Assembly (NCBI GenBank): GCA_026416215.1
Contig: JAOAFP010000076.1
Location: 991 to 7,048 of the forward strand
Origin: Negativicutes bacterium
GTDB taxonomy: Bacteria; Bacillota; Negativicutes; SKW292
Length of the DNA stretch: 6,058 nt
Direction of reading: 5' to 3'
In this document: piece by piece, positions 1 through 5,685 of the stretch
Layout of the letters: every line of letters begins with the position of its first letter
How positions within the stretch are numbered: the stretch's first letter is position 1
The notes under the pieces: model-generated
Seen by the model: only the letters and a program-made list of their open reading frames with translations
Database searches by the model: none
What the model was told of the DNA's origin: nothing
Position numbers and translations under genes: made by a program

Positions 1-1509
1 GCCATCCAGATCAACGACACCCATCCTTCGCTGGTCATTCCCGAACTTATGCGGCTCATGATCGATGAATACGATCTGGGCTGGGACGACGCCTGGCGGA
101 TTACCACCAACACCGTGGCTTACACCAACCACACCATTCTGCCCGAAGCTCTGGAAAAATGGCCGCAGGATATGATCCGCGAAGTCTGTCCCCGGGTTCT
201 GATGATCATCGAGGAAATCGATCGGCGGTTCCGCCAGCAGCTGGCTGAACGGTACCCGGGTGACTGGGGCAGGATTGAAAGGATGGCGATCATCCGCGAT
301 GGAACGGTGCACATGGCCCACATGGCGGTGGTGGGCAGCTTCAGCGTCAACGGCGTGGCCAAAATCCACTCGGAGATTCTCAAAAACAACCTGTTGAAAG
401 ACTTTGCCCAGTTTTTCCCCTACAAGTTCAACAATAAAACCAACGGCGTGACCCACCGGCGGTTTATGATCAACGCCAATCCGGCCCTGACCGAACTGAT
501 CAATGATACAATCGGCCGGGACTGGATTAAGCGGCCGCAGCTGCTCAGCGATCTGCGCAAATACGCCGACGATGCCGGCTTCCAGGAGCGGTTTGCCGCT
601 ATCAAGCGGGAGAACAAGCTGCGGATGATCGCCCATTACCGCAAAAAATTCGGCATTGAGTTCAACCCCGACTCGATTTTTGATATGCAGTTCAAGCGAA
701 TTCACGCTTACAAGCGGCAGCTGCTGAATATTTTGCATGTTATGTATCTCTACAACCGGATGAAGGAGGACGCCAATTTCCGGATATGCCCACGCACCTT
801 CCTGATCGGCGGCAAGGCCGCTCCCAGCTATTACTTTGCCAAGTCGGTAATCAACCTGATCAACGTAGTGGGCAAAAAAATCAATAACGACCCGGAAACC
901 AGGGATTACCTGCAAGTCTACTTTCTGGAAAACTACAACGTGTCGATGGCCGAGCGGATCTTTCCCGCCGCTGATGTCAGCGAGCAGATATCCACCGCCA
1001 GTCAGGAGGCTTCCGGCACCGGCAACATGAAGTTCATGATGAACGGGGCGGTCACGATTGGCACCATGGACGGGGCGAATATCGAGATCGGCGAGGAAGC
1101 CGGCGGGGGTAACGTGGTGTTCTTCGGGCTGACCGCCGAGGAGGTTCTGGATTACTATGCCCACGGAGGTTATAGCGCCTGGGAGGTCTACCATAACGAC
1201 TGGCGGGTCAAACAGGTAGTCGACCAGCTGACCAATGGTTTCTACATCAACGACAGGGGCGAAACCTTCCACAACATCCGGGCAACCCTCCTCGACCAGA
1301 ACGACCAGTACTTCGTTCTCAAGGATTTTGCCGCCTACATCGAAGCCCAGGAGTACATAAACAACGCTTATTCCGACCGTCCGACCTGGCTGCACATGGC
1401 CATCTGCAACACGGCGATGTCGGGGTACTTCTCGTCTGACCGGACGATTGAGGAGTACGCCAAGAATATCTGGCGGATTCAGCCGGTAATTGTCGGCCGC
1501 AAGCGGTGA
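1..1509 (+). CDS. glgP: Glycogen/starch/maltodextrin phosphorylase, C-terminal 502 residues (5' end outside window)
   Basis: Cytoplasmic GT35-family enzyme that releases glucose-1-phosphate from the non-reducing ends of alpha-1,4-glucans using phosphate and PLP. The reading frame is open from base 1, so the first internal ATG (base 49) is not the start. Family motifs in window residue numbers: AIQINDTHPS (1-10), TNHTILPEALEKWP (42-55), NGVAKIHSEIL (117-127), NKTNGVTHRR (145-154), FDMQFKRIHAYKRQ (227-240), and the PLP-lysine block EASGTGNMKFMMNG. The PLP Schiff-base lysine is encoded at 1030-1032 (window residue 344). The C-terminus is intact and ends at TGA. Bacterial members are usually about 800 residues, so about 300 are missing only because of the window edge. 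No frameshift is visible. It overlaps the next gene by 4 bp. Phosphorylase identity is certain; whether the physiological substrate is glycogen or maltodextrin cannot be decided here. Confidence 0.97.
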   Translation, partial: AIQINDTHPSLVIPELMRLMIDEYDLGWDDAWRITTNTVAYTNHTILPEALEKWPQDMIREVCPRVLMIIEEIDRRFRQQLAERYPGDWGRIERMAIIRDGTVHMAHMAVVGSFSVNGVAKIHSEILKNNLLKDFAQFFPYKFNNKTNGVTHRRFMINANPALTELINDTIGRDWIKRPQLLSDLRKYADDAGFQERFAAIKRENKLRMIAHYRKKFGIEFNPDSIFDMQFKRIHAYKRQLLNILHVMYLYNRMKEDANFRICPRTFLIGGKAAPSYYFAKSVINLINVVGKKINNDPETRDYLQVYFLENYNVSMAERIFPAADVSEQISTASQEASGTGNMKFMMNGAVTIGTMDGANIEIGEEAGGGNVVFFGLTAEEVLDYYAHGGYSAWEVYHNDWRVKQVVDQLTNGFYINDRGETFHNIRATLLDQNDQYFVLKDFAAYIEAQEYINNAYSDRPTWLHMAICNTAMSGYFSSDRTIEEYAKNIWRIQPVIVGRKR

Positions 1510-1964
1510 GCGGGCCGGCGGCAAAGTCATTTGTGGCCGTCGATCCCGGACGGGACAAGTGCGGTCTGGCCGCAGTCAGCGACGGCCGGCTGGTCTGGCG
1601 GGAAATTTGCCGGCGACAGGAAGTGATGGCCCGACTGCTGTCAGCAATCGATGAACTAAACCTGACGGCGGTGGTGGTAGGCGACCGCACCGGCAGCCGG
1701 AATTTTTGCCGGGAACTGACGGCAGCGCTGGCTGGGCGGCCGGTGGCTATTGTGACAGTTGATGAGCACCGGTCGAGCGAGGAAGCCAGGCAACGGTACT
1801 GGCGGGACCACCCGCGGCGGGGCTGGCGGCGCTGGCTGCCGGCCGGACTGCTGGTGCCGCCCCGGCCGGTGGACGACTACGCGGCCGAGGTTCTGGCCGA
1901 ACGCTACCGGACAGCTCTGTCGGAGGGGCGGGACCGGCGGAGGCCGGGCACCGTTTCCGGTTAG
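1506..1964 (+). CDS. RuvX/YqgF-like RNase H-fold protein (predicted resolvase/nuclease)
   Basis: 152-residue soluble protein of the RNase H-like superfamily, near RuvX/YqgF. It has the expected strand-motif order: VAVDPGRDKCGLAAVSDG (10-27, acidic D13), VVVGDRTGS (56-64), VDEHRSSEEA (85-94, acidic E87), and PVDDYAAEVLAERY (121-134, acidic D123/D124). These acidic residues match the metal-binding positions of the family. The GTG start at 1506 overlaps the glgP stop as GTGA. No good Shine-Dalgarno is seen, so translational coupling to glgP is likely. The last 15 or so residues (SEGRDRRRPGTVSG) are low-complexity and lie beyond the usual end of the fold. It differs from canonical RuvX in its first motif (DPGRDKCG rather than a D-x-G-x-x-R-I-G type), so it is probably a paralogous subfamily. 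Activity on Holliday junctions or on rRNA is not shown by the sequence. Confidence 0.8.
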   Translation: MSGPAAKSFVAVDPGRDKCGLAAVSDGRLVWREICRRQEVMARLLSAIDELNLTAVVVGDRTGSRNFCRELTAALAGRPVAIVTVDEHRSSEEARQRYWRDHPRRGWRRWLPAGLLVPPRPVDDYAAEVLAERYRTALSEGRDRRRPGTVSG

Positions 1965-2023
1965 CGGAGGAGCTGAAAGGATACAGACAGCGGAAAAAGA
2001 CCGGCGATAATTCCGGTAAAGCA

Positions 2024-2051
2024 CAGGGGCGGGGAATTTCCCCCGCCCCTG
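2024..2051. terminator. GC-rich inverted repeat between convergent genes, possible bidirectional terminator
   Basis: An 11-bp perfect stem, CAGGGGCGGGG (2024-2034) with CCCCGCCCCTG (2041-2051), has a 6-base loop. It lies 60 bp after the RuvX-like gene and 144 bp after the histidine kinase stop, so it could end both converging transcripts. Neither side has a real T-tract: the plus side reads CTGTTGTTCC and the minus side TGCTTTACC. Intrinsic termination is therefore uncertain. Confidence 0.5.
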
Positions 2052-2072
2052 CTGTTGTTCCGGGCATAAAAA

Positions 2073-2141
2073 TTACTTTCTGAACCGGCGTTTTTTCGCC
2101 GCCTTGTCCCTTCCGGCCCGGGTGCTGCCGGCCAGTTGCAT
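2073..2141 (-). other. Possible 22-codon basic small ORF downstream of the histidine kinase
   Basis: Reading leftwards from an ATG at 2141 there is a 22-codon frame, MQLAGSTRAGRDKAAKKRRF then RK, ending in TAA at 2073. The peptide is strongly basic at its C-terminus, and the frame stays open upstream to at least 2199, without any start better than GTG at 2144. No Shine-Dalgarno precedes the ATG (CCTTTGGCCGTG), which argues against it being a normal gene. It contains a small hairpin, CGGCG with a six-base A loop then CGCCG (2102-2087). It could be a structured RNA, a dispersed repeat, or chance. No function is proposed. Confidence 0.2.
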
Positions 2142-2194
2142 CACGGCCAAAGGGGTCGCGCGAAAAGCCGAAGGGGAATAGGACGAACAGGCTG

Positions 2195-3613
2195 TTACGG
2201 CCCGCCCCCCGCAGGGGGGAGGAGGGGGAGGGATAATACCATCCGGCAGCCCTGCCGGTAATCCGGATCAACGATAAGCCTGCCATGATGGGCGGCAGCG
2301 ATGGTCCGGGCCAGGGCCAGACCCAGTCCGTGGCCGGGCAGGCTGCGCGATCTGTCGCTGCGGTAGAGGCGGTGAAAAACCTTCTCCTGCTCGGCCGGCG
2401 GGATGCCGGGACCGTGATCGGCGACGCTCAGGTGGCAGTGGGCGGAAGTTTGCCGGCATTCGACCTCGATCGGCCCCGGGGGTGAGAATTTTGCCGCATT
2501 GTCGAGGAGAATCATGATCAACTGACGGATTCGTGCCTGATCAGCCGTGACCATAAGCGGTTGCTGTCCCTGGCATGCTATCCGGTGGCCGGGAGCAACC
2601 AGCTGTAGTTCCCCGCACACGGCGCGGGCCAGACCAGTCAGGCAAAACCGGCTGTAATTAAGGGTCAGCGAACGGTCGCCGCTCTGGGCGGTGGTCAGCA
2701 GATGATCAAGCATTTCCTGCATATTTCCGGCTTCGCGGCGGATGACTTCCAGGCAGCCGGCGACGATGTCCGGCCGCTGGTCGCCCCAGCGGCGGATGAG
2801 ATCGATGTTGCCGGCAATTATGGTCAGGGGGGTGCGCAGCTCGTGGGCGGCCGCCAGCGAAAATTCCCGTTCCTGCTCAAATCCCTGCCGCAGCCGGTCC
2901 AGCATGGCGTTGAACCGCCGGCGGAGGGCGGCTATTTCGCTGGCAGCCGACTGGTCGGCAGGCAGGGGAGAAAAATTGTCGGTGCGTATTGAGGCAATGA
3001 CTGATATAAACTGGTGCAGAGGCCCGAGGGAGCGGCAGCTGATCCGCCAGCTGACGTACCCTGCCACCGTTGCCGCCAGCAGGCAGACGGCGGCGAGAAT
3101 CACGCTCAGTGCTTTAAGGAATACTATGTTGCCGGTGATATCGCGGCGGAACTGCAGCAGATAGCGGGAACCGTTCCCCCACTCCACCTCCTGCCTGATG
3201 TAGGTCTGATCATTCTGACTGTCGATAAACTCGCGGGGACGCAGGGGGGGGCGGTCGATCTCCCTGGCAAAGCGGGGACCGCGGCGGTACTGCCGCTGCC
3301 CGGTCATAAACGGCGATGAATCCAGCACCACCTGTCCCTGCTGGTTGTAAACCAGCAGTTCCACACCCGGGGTCAGGAGATTCTCCTCGAGCAGGCTGCT
3401 GTCAATGGCCGTCCGTCCGGCCAGGTAGGTCAGGGTGGCCTGGCGGCTGACGTTTATGTCGCGCACGGCCTGATGATTGAGGAAAAGATAAAGACCGCCG
3501 ACCACCGAGGCACTGACGGCCGCCAGGGTAAGGACCAGTACCAGGCACTGCCAGGCGGTCAGGCGAAAGCATAGCGAACCGGTAAATTGCGGCAGGCTAA
3601 TCCTTGATCGCAT
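2195..3613 (-). CDS. Membrane sensor histidine kinase (HAMP-HisKA-HATPase)
   Basis: Inner-membrane sensor of a two-component pair that autophosphorylates and passes phosphate to the regulator encoded just upstream. Numbering from the ATG at 3613 (472 aa): TM1 about 22-45, extracytoplasmic sensor about 46-161, TM2 about 162-189, HAMP linker about 190-245, H-box AAAHELRTPLT with phospho-accepting H257, N-box LLDNAAKFSP (N372), G1 DHGPGIP (D399), F-box F413, and G2 GHGLGLAL (427-434). All catalytic boxes are present. The H-box has Ala where family members commonly have Asp three residues before the His. The ATG at 3613 is preferred over an in-frame TTG at 3619; either way the start overlaps the regulator's stop (17 bp from the ATG), which implies coupled translation. 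The C-terminus ends in a Pro/Gly tail over a C6-G6 hairpin (2205-2219). The sensor domain shows no ligand-binding motif I recognise, so the stimulus is unknown. Confidence 0.93.
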   Translation of the reverse strand: MRSRISLPQFTGSLCFRLTAWQCLVLVLTLAAVSASVVGGLYLFLNHQAVRDINVSRQATLTYLAGRTAIDSSLLEENLLTPGVELLVYNQQGQVVLDSSPFMTGQRQYRRGPRFAREIDRPPLRPREFIDSQNDQTYIRQEVEWGNGSRYLLQFRRDITGNIVFLKALSVILAAVCLLAATVAGYVSWRISCRSLGPLHQFISVIASIRTDNFSPLPADQSAASEIAALRRRFNAMLDRLRQGFEQEREFSLAAAHELRTPLTIIAGNIDLIRRWGDQRPDIVAGCLEVIRREAGNMQEMLDHLLTTAQSGDRSLTLNYSRFCLTGLARAVCGELQLVAPGHRIACQGQQPLMVTADQARIRQLIMILLDNAAKFSPPGPIEVECRQTSAHCHLSVADHGPGIPPAEQEKVFHRLYRSDRSRSLPGHGLGLALARTIAAAHHGRLIVDPDYRQGCRMVLSLPLLPPAGGGP

Positions 3614-4274
3614 AGCCAATACCGCGAACGGTGCTGATAATCTTCACCCCGAACCGATCATCGATTTTGCTGCGGAGATAGCGGACGTAAACGTCCACCA
3701 CATTGGTGTCGCCGATAAAATTGTACCCCCAGACGTTATTGATAATCTGTTCGCGGGTCATGACAATATTTTTGTTTTTCAGCAGAAACAGCAGCAGGTC
3801 AAACTCGGTTCTGGTCAGCTCCAGTTCTGTGTCCTGCCAGTGGACTGTCCGGGCACCCGGGTCAACGGTCAGCTGGCGGAAGGCTATCCGGCCCGGCCGT
3901 CCGGCCGGTTCCTGACCGGGGCGGAGGCGGGCGCGGATTCTGGCCAAAAGCTCGGCGTTGGCAAACGGTTTGGTGATATAGTCGTCGGCGCCGGCGTCCA
4001 GCAGACAAACCTTGTCGGATACCGCATCGCGGGCGGTAAGCATTATCACCGGCAGGGTGAGCCCGGGCTTGATGCGGCGGAGAATTTCTCGCCCGTCCAT
4101 ACCGGGCAGCATGTAATCGAGAATAAGAAGATCGTACGTTTCCTCCATGAGCTTCCGGTAGCCCTGGGCGCCGTCGTGGCAGCAGACCACCTGGTATCCG
4201 TTCAGCTCAAGCTCCAGCTGGATGACCCGGCAAATTTCCCGGTTGTCTTCAATCAGCAGAATTCGTTGTGACAT
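3597..4274 (-). CDS. OmpR/PhoB-family response regulator
   Basis: 225-residue transcription regulator. The receiver domain (about 1-118) has acidic-pocket E9/D10, phospho-acceptor D53 in LLILDYMLPGMDG, switch T80 in IMLTARD, and K102 in DYITKPF. The winged-helix DNA-binding domain (about 129-223) has the family landmarks TRTEFDLLLFLL, the recognition-helix region GDTNVVDVYVRYLRSKID, and the wing STVRGIGYAI at the C-terminus. Length is typical and all key residues are present. The ATG at 4274 follows AGGAG (4278-4282 on this strand) by only 3 nt, a tight but usable spacing. It is the first gene of a two-gene operon with the overlapping histidine kinase. Its own upstream region holds an extended -10 promoter and a four-box 11-bp-phased array, which suggests autoregulation. 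It resembles PhoP/ArlR/CpxR-type regulators in general architecture; orthology to any one of them cannot be assigned by eye. Confidence 0.95.
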   Translation of the reverse strand: MSQRILLIEDNREICRVIQLELELNGYQVVCCHDGAQGYRKLMEETYDLLILDYMLPGMDGREILRRIKPGLTLPVIMLTARDAVSDKVCLLDAGADDYITKPFANAELLARIRARLRPGQEPAGRPGRIAFRQLTVDPGARTVHWQDTELELTRTEFDLLLFLLKNKNIVMTREQIINNVWGYNFIGDTNVVDVYVRYLRSKIDDRFGVKIISTVRGIGYAIKD

Positions 4275-4330
4275 AAGCTCCTGCGGGTGGCCGCCCCCGG
4301 CACGGACACTGGGCGCCGGTCTGGCGGCAA

Positions 4331-4374
4331 CCGTTTTAATGCGATTTTAACCTGACTGTAATGTCTGTTTAATA
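4331..4374. promoter_or_regulatory. Four-box, 11-bp-phased direct repeat array, likely response-regulator binding site
   Basis: On the plus strand TTTTAA (4334), TTTTAA (4345), CTGTAA (4356) and GTTTAA (4367) begin exactly 11 bp apart. Read on the minus strand they are TTAAAC, TTACAG, TTAAAA and TTAAAA, each separated by 5 bp. OmpR/PhoB-family dimers bind head-to-tail repeats with an 11-bp period, and Bacillus PhoP boxes are TTAACA-like with about 5-bp spacers. The array lies in an otherwise GC-rich 195-bp divergent region directly upstream of a regulator of this family. The repeat is observed; the binding protein is inferred. Confidence 0.7.
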
Positions 4375-4380
4375 AGGGGA

Positions 4381-4403
4381 TACTATCATGACTGCATTAT
4401 AAC
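4381..4403 (+). promoter_or_regulatory. Candidate -10 elements for the exported-repeat-protein gene
   Basis: Two -10 candidates face rightwards: TACTAT (4381-4386) and TATAAC (4398-4403). Neither has a recognisable -35 at 16-18 bp (GTAATG and AGGGGA respectively), as expected for an activator-dependent promoter. With TACTAT, the four-box array would cover roughly -62 to -19, the usual position for PhoP-type activation. With TATAAC it would cover about -79 to -36. The leader to the start codon would be 60-80 nt. Confidence 0.45.
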
Positions 4404-4404
4404 A
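4396..4404 (-). promoter_or_regulatory. Extended -10 promoter for the regulator-kinase operon
   Basis: On the minus strand the sequence reads TGTTATAAT, a perfect TATAAT (4401-4396) with the TG of an extended -10. No good -35 is visible near 4419-4424, which extended -10 promoters can tolerate. Transcription would start near 4389, so the four-box array would lie downstream at about +16 to +59. This hexamer overlaps the plus-strand TATAAC, so the two divergent promoters may compete. Confidence 0.55.
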
Positions 4405-4469
4405 CAACCAGGGCCTGTTACCGGCGGCCGGTCCGGCGGCGGGCGAAAAAAAAAAGGAGGAAGGCGATT

Positions 4470-5213
4470 ATGAAACTCAGACCCTTATGGCAAAAAATCA
4501 GCAGTAAAAAAGGCTGGGCACTGGCGGCGGCATTAGTGTTAGCCTTCACGGCAGCCGGGGCGGTGTACGCCTACACCAGCGATCTGTGCGACGGGACGGG
4601 GAAAGGAGACCGGGACGGCGACCGGCAGGCTCGGATGGCGACCAGACTGGACAAGGCGGTGACCGACGGGGTGATAACCGCTGAACAGAAGGATGTCTTG
4701 CTGAAAGTTCACCAGGTGATGTCGGAAAACCGGCTGAAGCTGCGCGATGCATTCTGGCGGCGGGATGTCGGGCAGCTGATCAGCCAGGGAGCGATCAGCC
4801 AGGATCAGGCCGACACTGCCCTGGCAACCATGGCGCTGGTTTATGGTAATCAACAGGCCGGTCCGGACCGGGGCAAGGACGGCAAGGGGCCGAAACTCGA
4901 CCGGCAGCTGCAGGCGCTGGTCGACAACGGCACGATAACTGCCGACCAGAAGAAAACCACCCTCGACGTTATGGCGGCGGTCAGAAAAAACCACCGGTCA
5001 GACGGCAAGGACAGCGGGCAGGACAGGACGGCCGGTCGGCTGCAGCACTGGCAGGACAGCCTCGGGGTAATGGTCAGCCAGGGACTTATAAGTCAGGATC
5101 AGGCCAATCTGGCCCTGGCTGCTGAACAGGCCCTGGCCGACAAGGGTTACCTTGGCGGACAGGGAGAAGGCAAAAAAGGCAAAAAAGGCAACCGGAAGGG
5201 CAACGACCAGTAG
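4470..5213 (+). CDS. Exported protein with four G-x-I-[TS]-x-x-Q repeats, divergent from the two-component operon
   Basis: 247-residue exported protein of unrecognised family. The N-terminus is a signal peptide: positive SSKK (11-14), hydrophobic core about 16-30, and likely cleavage after VYA (32-34). The mature part has four copies of a helix-turn-helix-like motif: DGVITAEQK (66-74), QGAISQDQA (106-114), NGTITADQK (153-161), QGLISQDQA (204-212). They are joined by Gly/Lys/Asp-rich linkers, and the tail (229-247) is Gly/Lys-rich and basic. There is one cysteine (C40). Motifs 1 and 3 resemble each other, as do 2 and 4, so a two-motif unit was duplicated. The motif resembles the LTxxQ signature of CpxP/Spy and also the GxITxxQ motif of small Bacillota exported proteins of unknown function. 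Translation starts at an ATG 9 nt after a strong AGGAGG (4455-4460). The promoter region is shared with the regulator, so it is probably a target of that regulator. Its role may be envelope-stress buffering or signalling; this is inference. Confidence 0.88.
   Translation: MKLRPLWQKISSKKGWALAAALVLAFTAAGAVYAYTSDLCDGTGKGDRDGDRQARMATRLDKAVTDGVITAEQKDVLLKVHQVMSENRLKLRDAFWRRDVGQLISQGAISQDQADTALATMALVYGNQQAGPDRGKDGKGPKLDRQLQALVDNGTITADQKKTTLDVMAAVRKNHRSDGKDSGQDRTAGRLQHWQDSLGVMVSQGLISQDQANLALAAEQALADKGYLGGQGEGKKGKKGNRKGNDQ
4647..4841 (+). repeat. First two-motif unit of the internal duplication
   Basis: Encodes residues 60-124 of the exported protein: motif A (DGVITAEQK, 66-74) then motif B (QGAISQDQA, 106-114), with motif starts 40 residues apart. 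Motif B at 4776-4823 matches motif D (5070-5117) at the DNA level, sharing TCAGCCAGGGA and CAGGATCAGGCC, which suggests relatively recent duplication or gene conversion. Confidence 0.7.
4908..5135 (+). repeat. Second two-motif unit of the internal duplication
   Basis: Encodes residues 147-222: motif C (NGTITADQK, 153-161), closest to motif A, then motif D (QGLISQDQA, 204-212), closest to motif B. Motif starts are 51 residues apart because the Gly/Asp/Lys-rich linker is longer here. The A-to-C offset is 87 residues. Each unit is preceded by a charged, Gly-rich stretch, so the duplication probably included the linker. Confidence 0.7.
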
Positions 5214-5234
5214 CCGGCCGGCTTTACCGGCCGG
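5214..5234 (+). repeat. CCGGCCGG hairpin directly after the exported-protein stop codon
   Basis: A perfect 8-bp stem, CCGGCCGG (5214-5221) and CCGGCCGG (5227-5234), with loop CTTTA, starts at the base after the TAG. Each arm is itself palindromic. No T-tract follows, so it is more likely an mRNA 3'-end stabiliser than a terminator. Confidence 0.5.
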
Positions 5235-5319
5235 GAATGGGACCGGATACGCAGTATAAACTTGGTGTGGGGCAAAGACACGCGGCCGGAAACCGGCCAG
5301 GCCGCCCGAAAGGATTGAA

Positions 5320-5364
5320 CGGACAGAAAAAACCGCCATACATAATGGCGGTTTTTTCTGTCCG
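5320..5364. terminator. Strong bidirectional rho-independent terminator
   Basis: A perfect 20-bp inverted repeat (5320-5339 with 5345-5364) around a 5-base loop ACATA. The core is ACCGCCAT/ATGGCGGT, flanked by A6 on the left and T6 (5352-5357) on the right. In either direction the GC stem is followed by six U residues, so it should terminate transcripts both ways. It ends the exported-protein transcript and insulates the decarboxylase gene. A smaller hairpin, GGCCGG-AAA-CCGGCC (5284-5298), precedes it. Confidence 0.9.
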
Positions 5365-5685
5365 CCAGGGATTTTTGCCCTGACAGGAAAAACAGCCGGA
5401 GCGGAGAAATCAGCCACAAAACAGCGCGCAGAAATGAGCCCGGTATGTTTCCGGCTGCCGGCTGGCGGACACACCGGCCGGGAGGTATAGGACCAGGCCG
5501 GGCCGGAGGGGAAGCTTTTTTCGGTTTTGGGCCACAGGCTGCCGTTTCAGCCGCAGCCTGCGGCGGGCGGGTGCACGACGGCGGTTTGTCAGGGGGCAGG
5601 GGAATGGGCTGCTGACCGGGCCTGCGGCAGAAGGTTTCGCGGGCTGGCCGGGGTGGTGGCGAAAAACGGGGAGGATGGGCTGAAA
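5365..5685 (+). other. 321-bp gap with no recognisable gene, leader of the decarboxylase gene
   Basis: I see no protein with family features here on either strand. The plus strand has only short frames, for example an 18-codon frame from ATG 5434 without a Shine-Dalgarno. Minus-strand frames are long but Pro/Arg-rich, as expected for shadows in GC-rich DNA. Visible structure includes small hairpins CAGGG/CCCTG (5366-5382) and CAGGCTGC/GCAGCCTG (5535-5560), and a T6 run at 5517-5522 (GAAGCTTTTTTCGG). No clear promoter or known riboswitch core was recognised. It could hold a structured leader or just spacer DNA. Confidence 0.4.

Noticed and set aside
1747..2286. Long minus-strand frame across the end of the RuvX-like gene
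   Set aside because: It is Pro/Arg/Ala-rich, antisense to a conserved gene and without family motifs; it is a GC-rich shadow. Only its middle part (2073-2204) was kept for a second look.
3244..3251. Eight-G run inside the kinase gene as a phase-variation switch
   Set aside because: The frame is intact, and runs of this length are common in GC-rich DNA; no second signal of switching.
3617..3619. TTG as the start of the histidine kinase
   Set aside because: An in-frame ATG two codons later (3613-3611) is a better start and loses nothing of the first membrane segment.
5253..5258. Minus-strand TATACT as a promoter reading into the exported-protein gene
   Set aside because: No -35 at a suitable distance and nothing to express on that strand.
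5245..5345. Riboswitch core (c-di-GMP or cobalamin type) before the terminator
   Set aside because: The conserved sequence blocks of those classes are absent, and the element lies at the 3' end of a gene followed by a gene-free gap.
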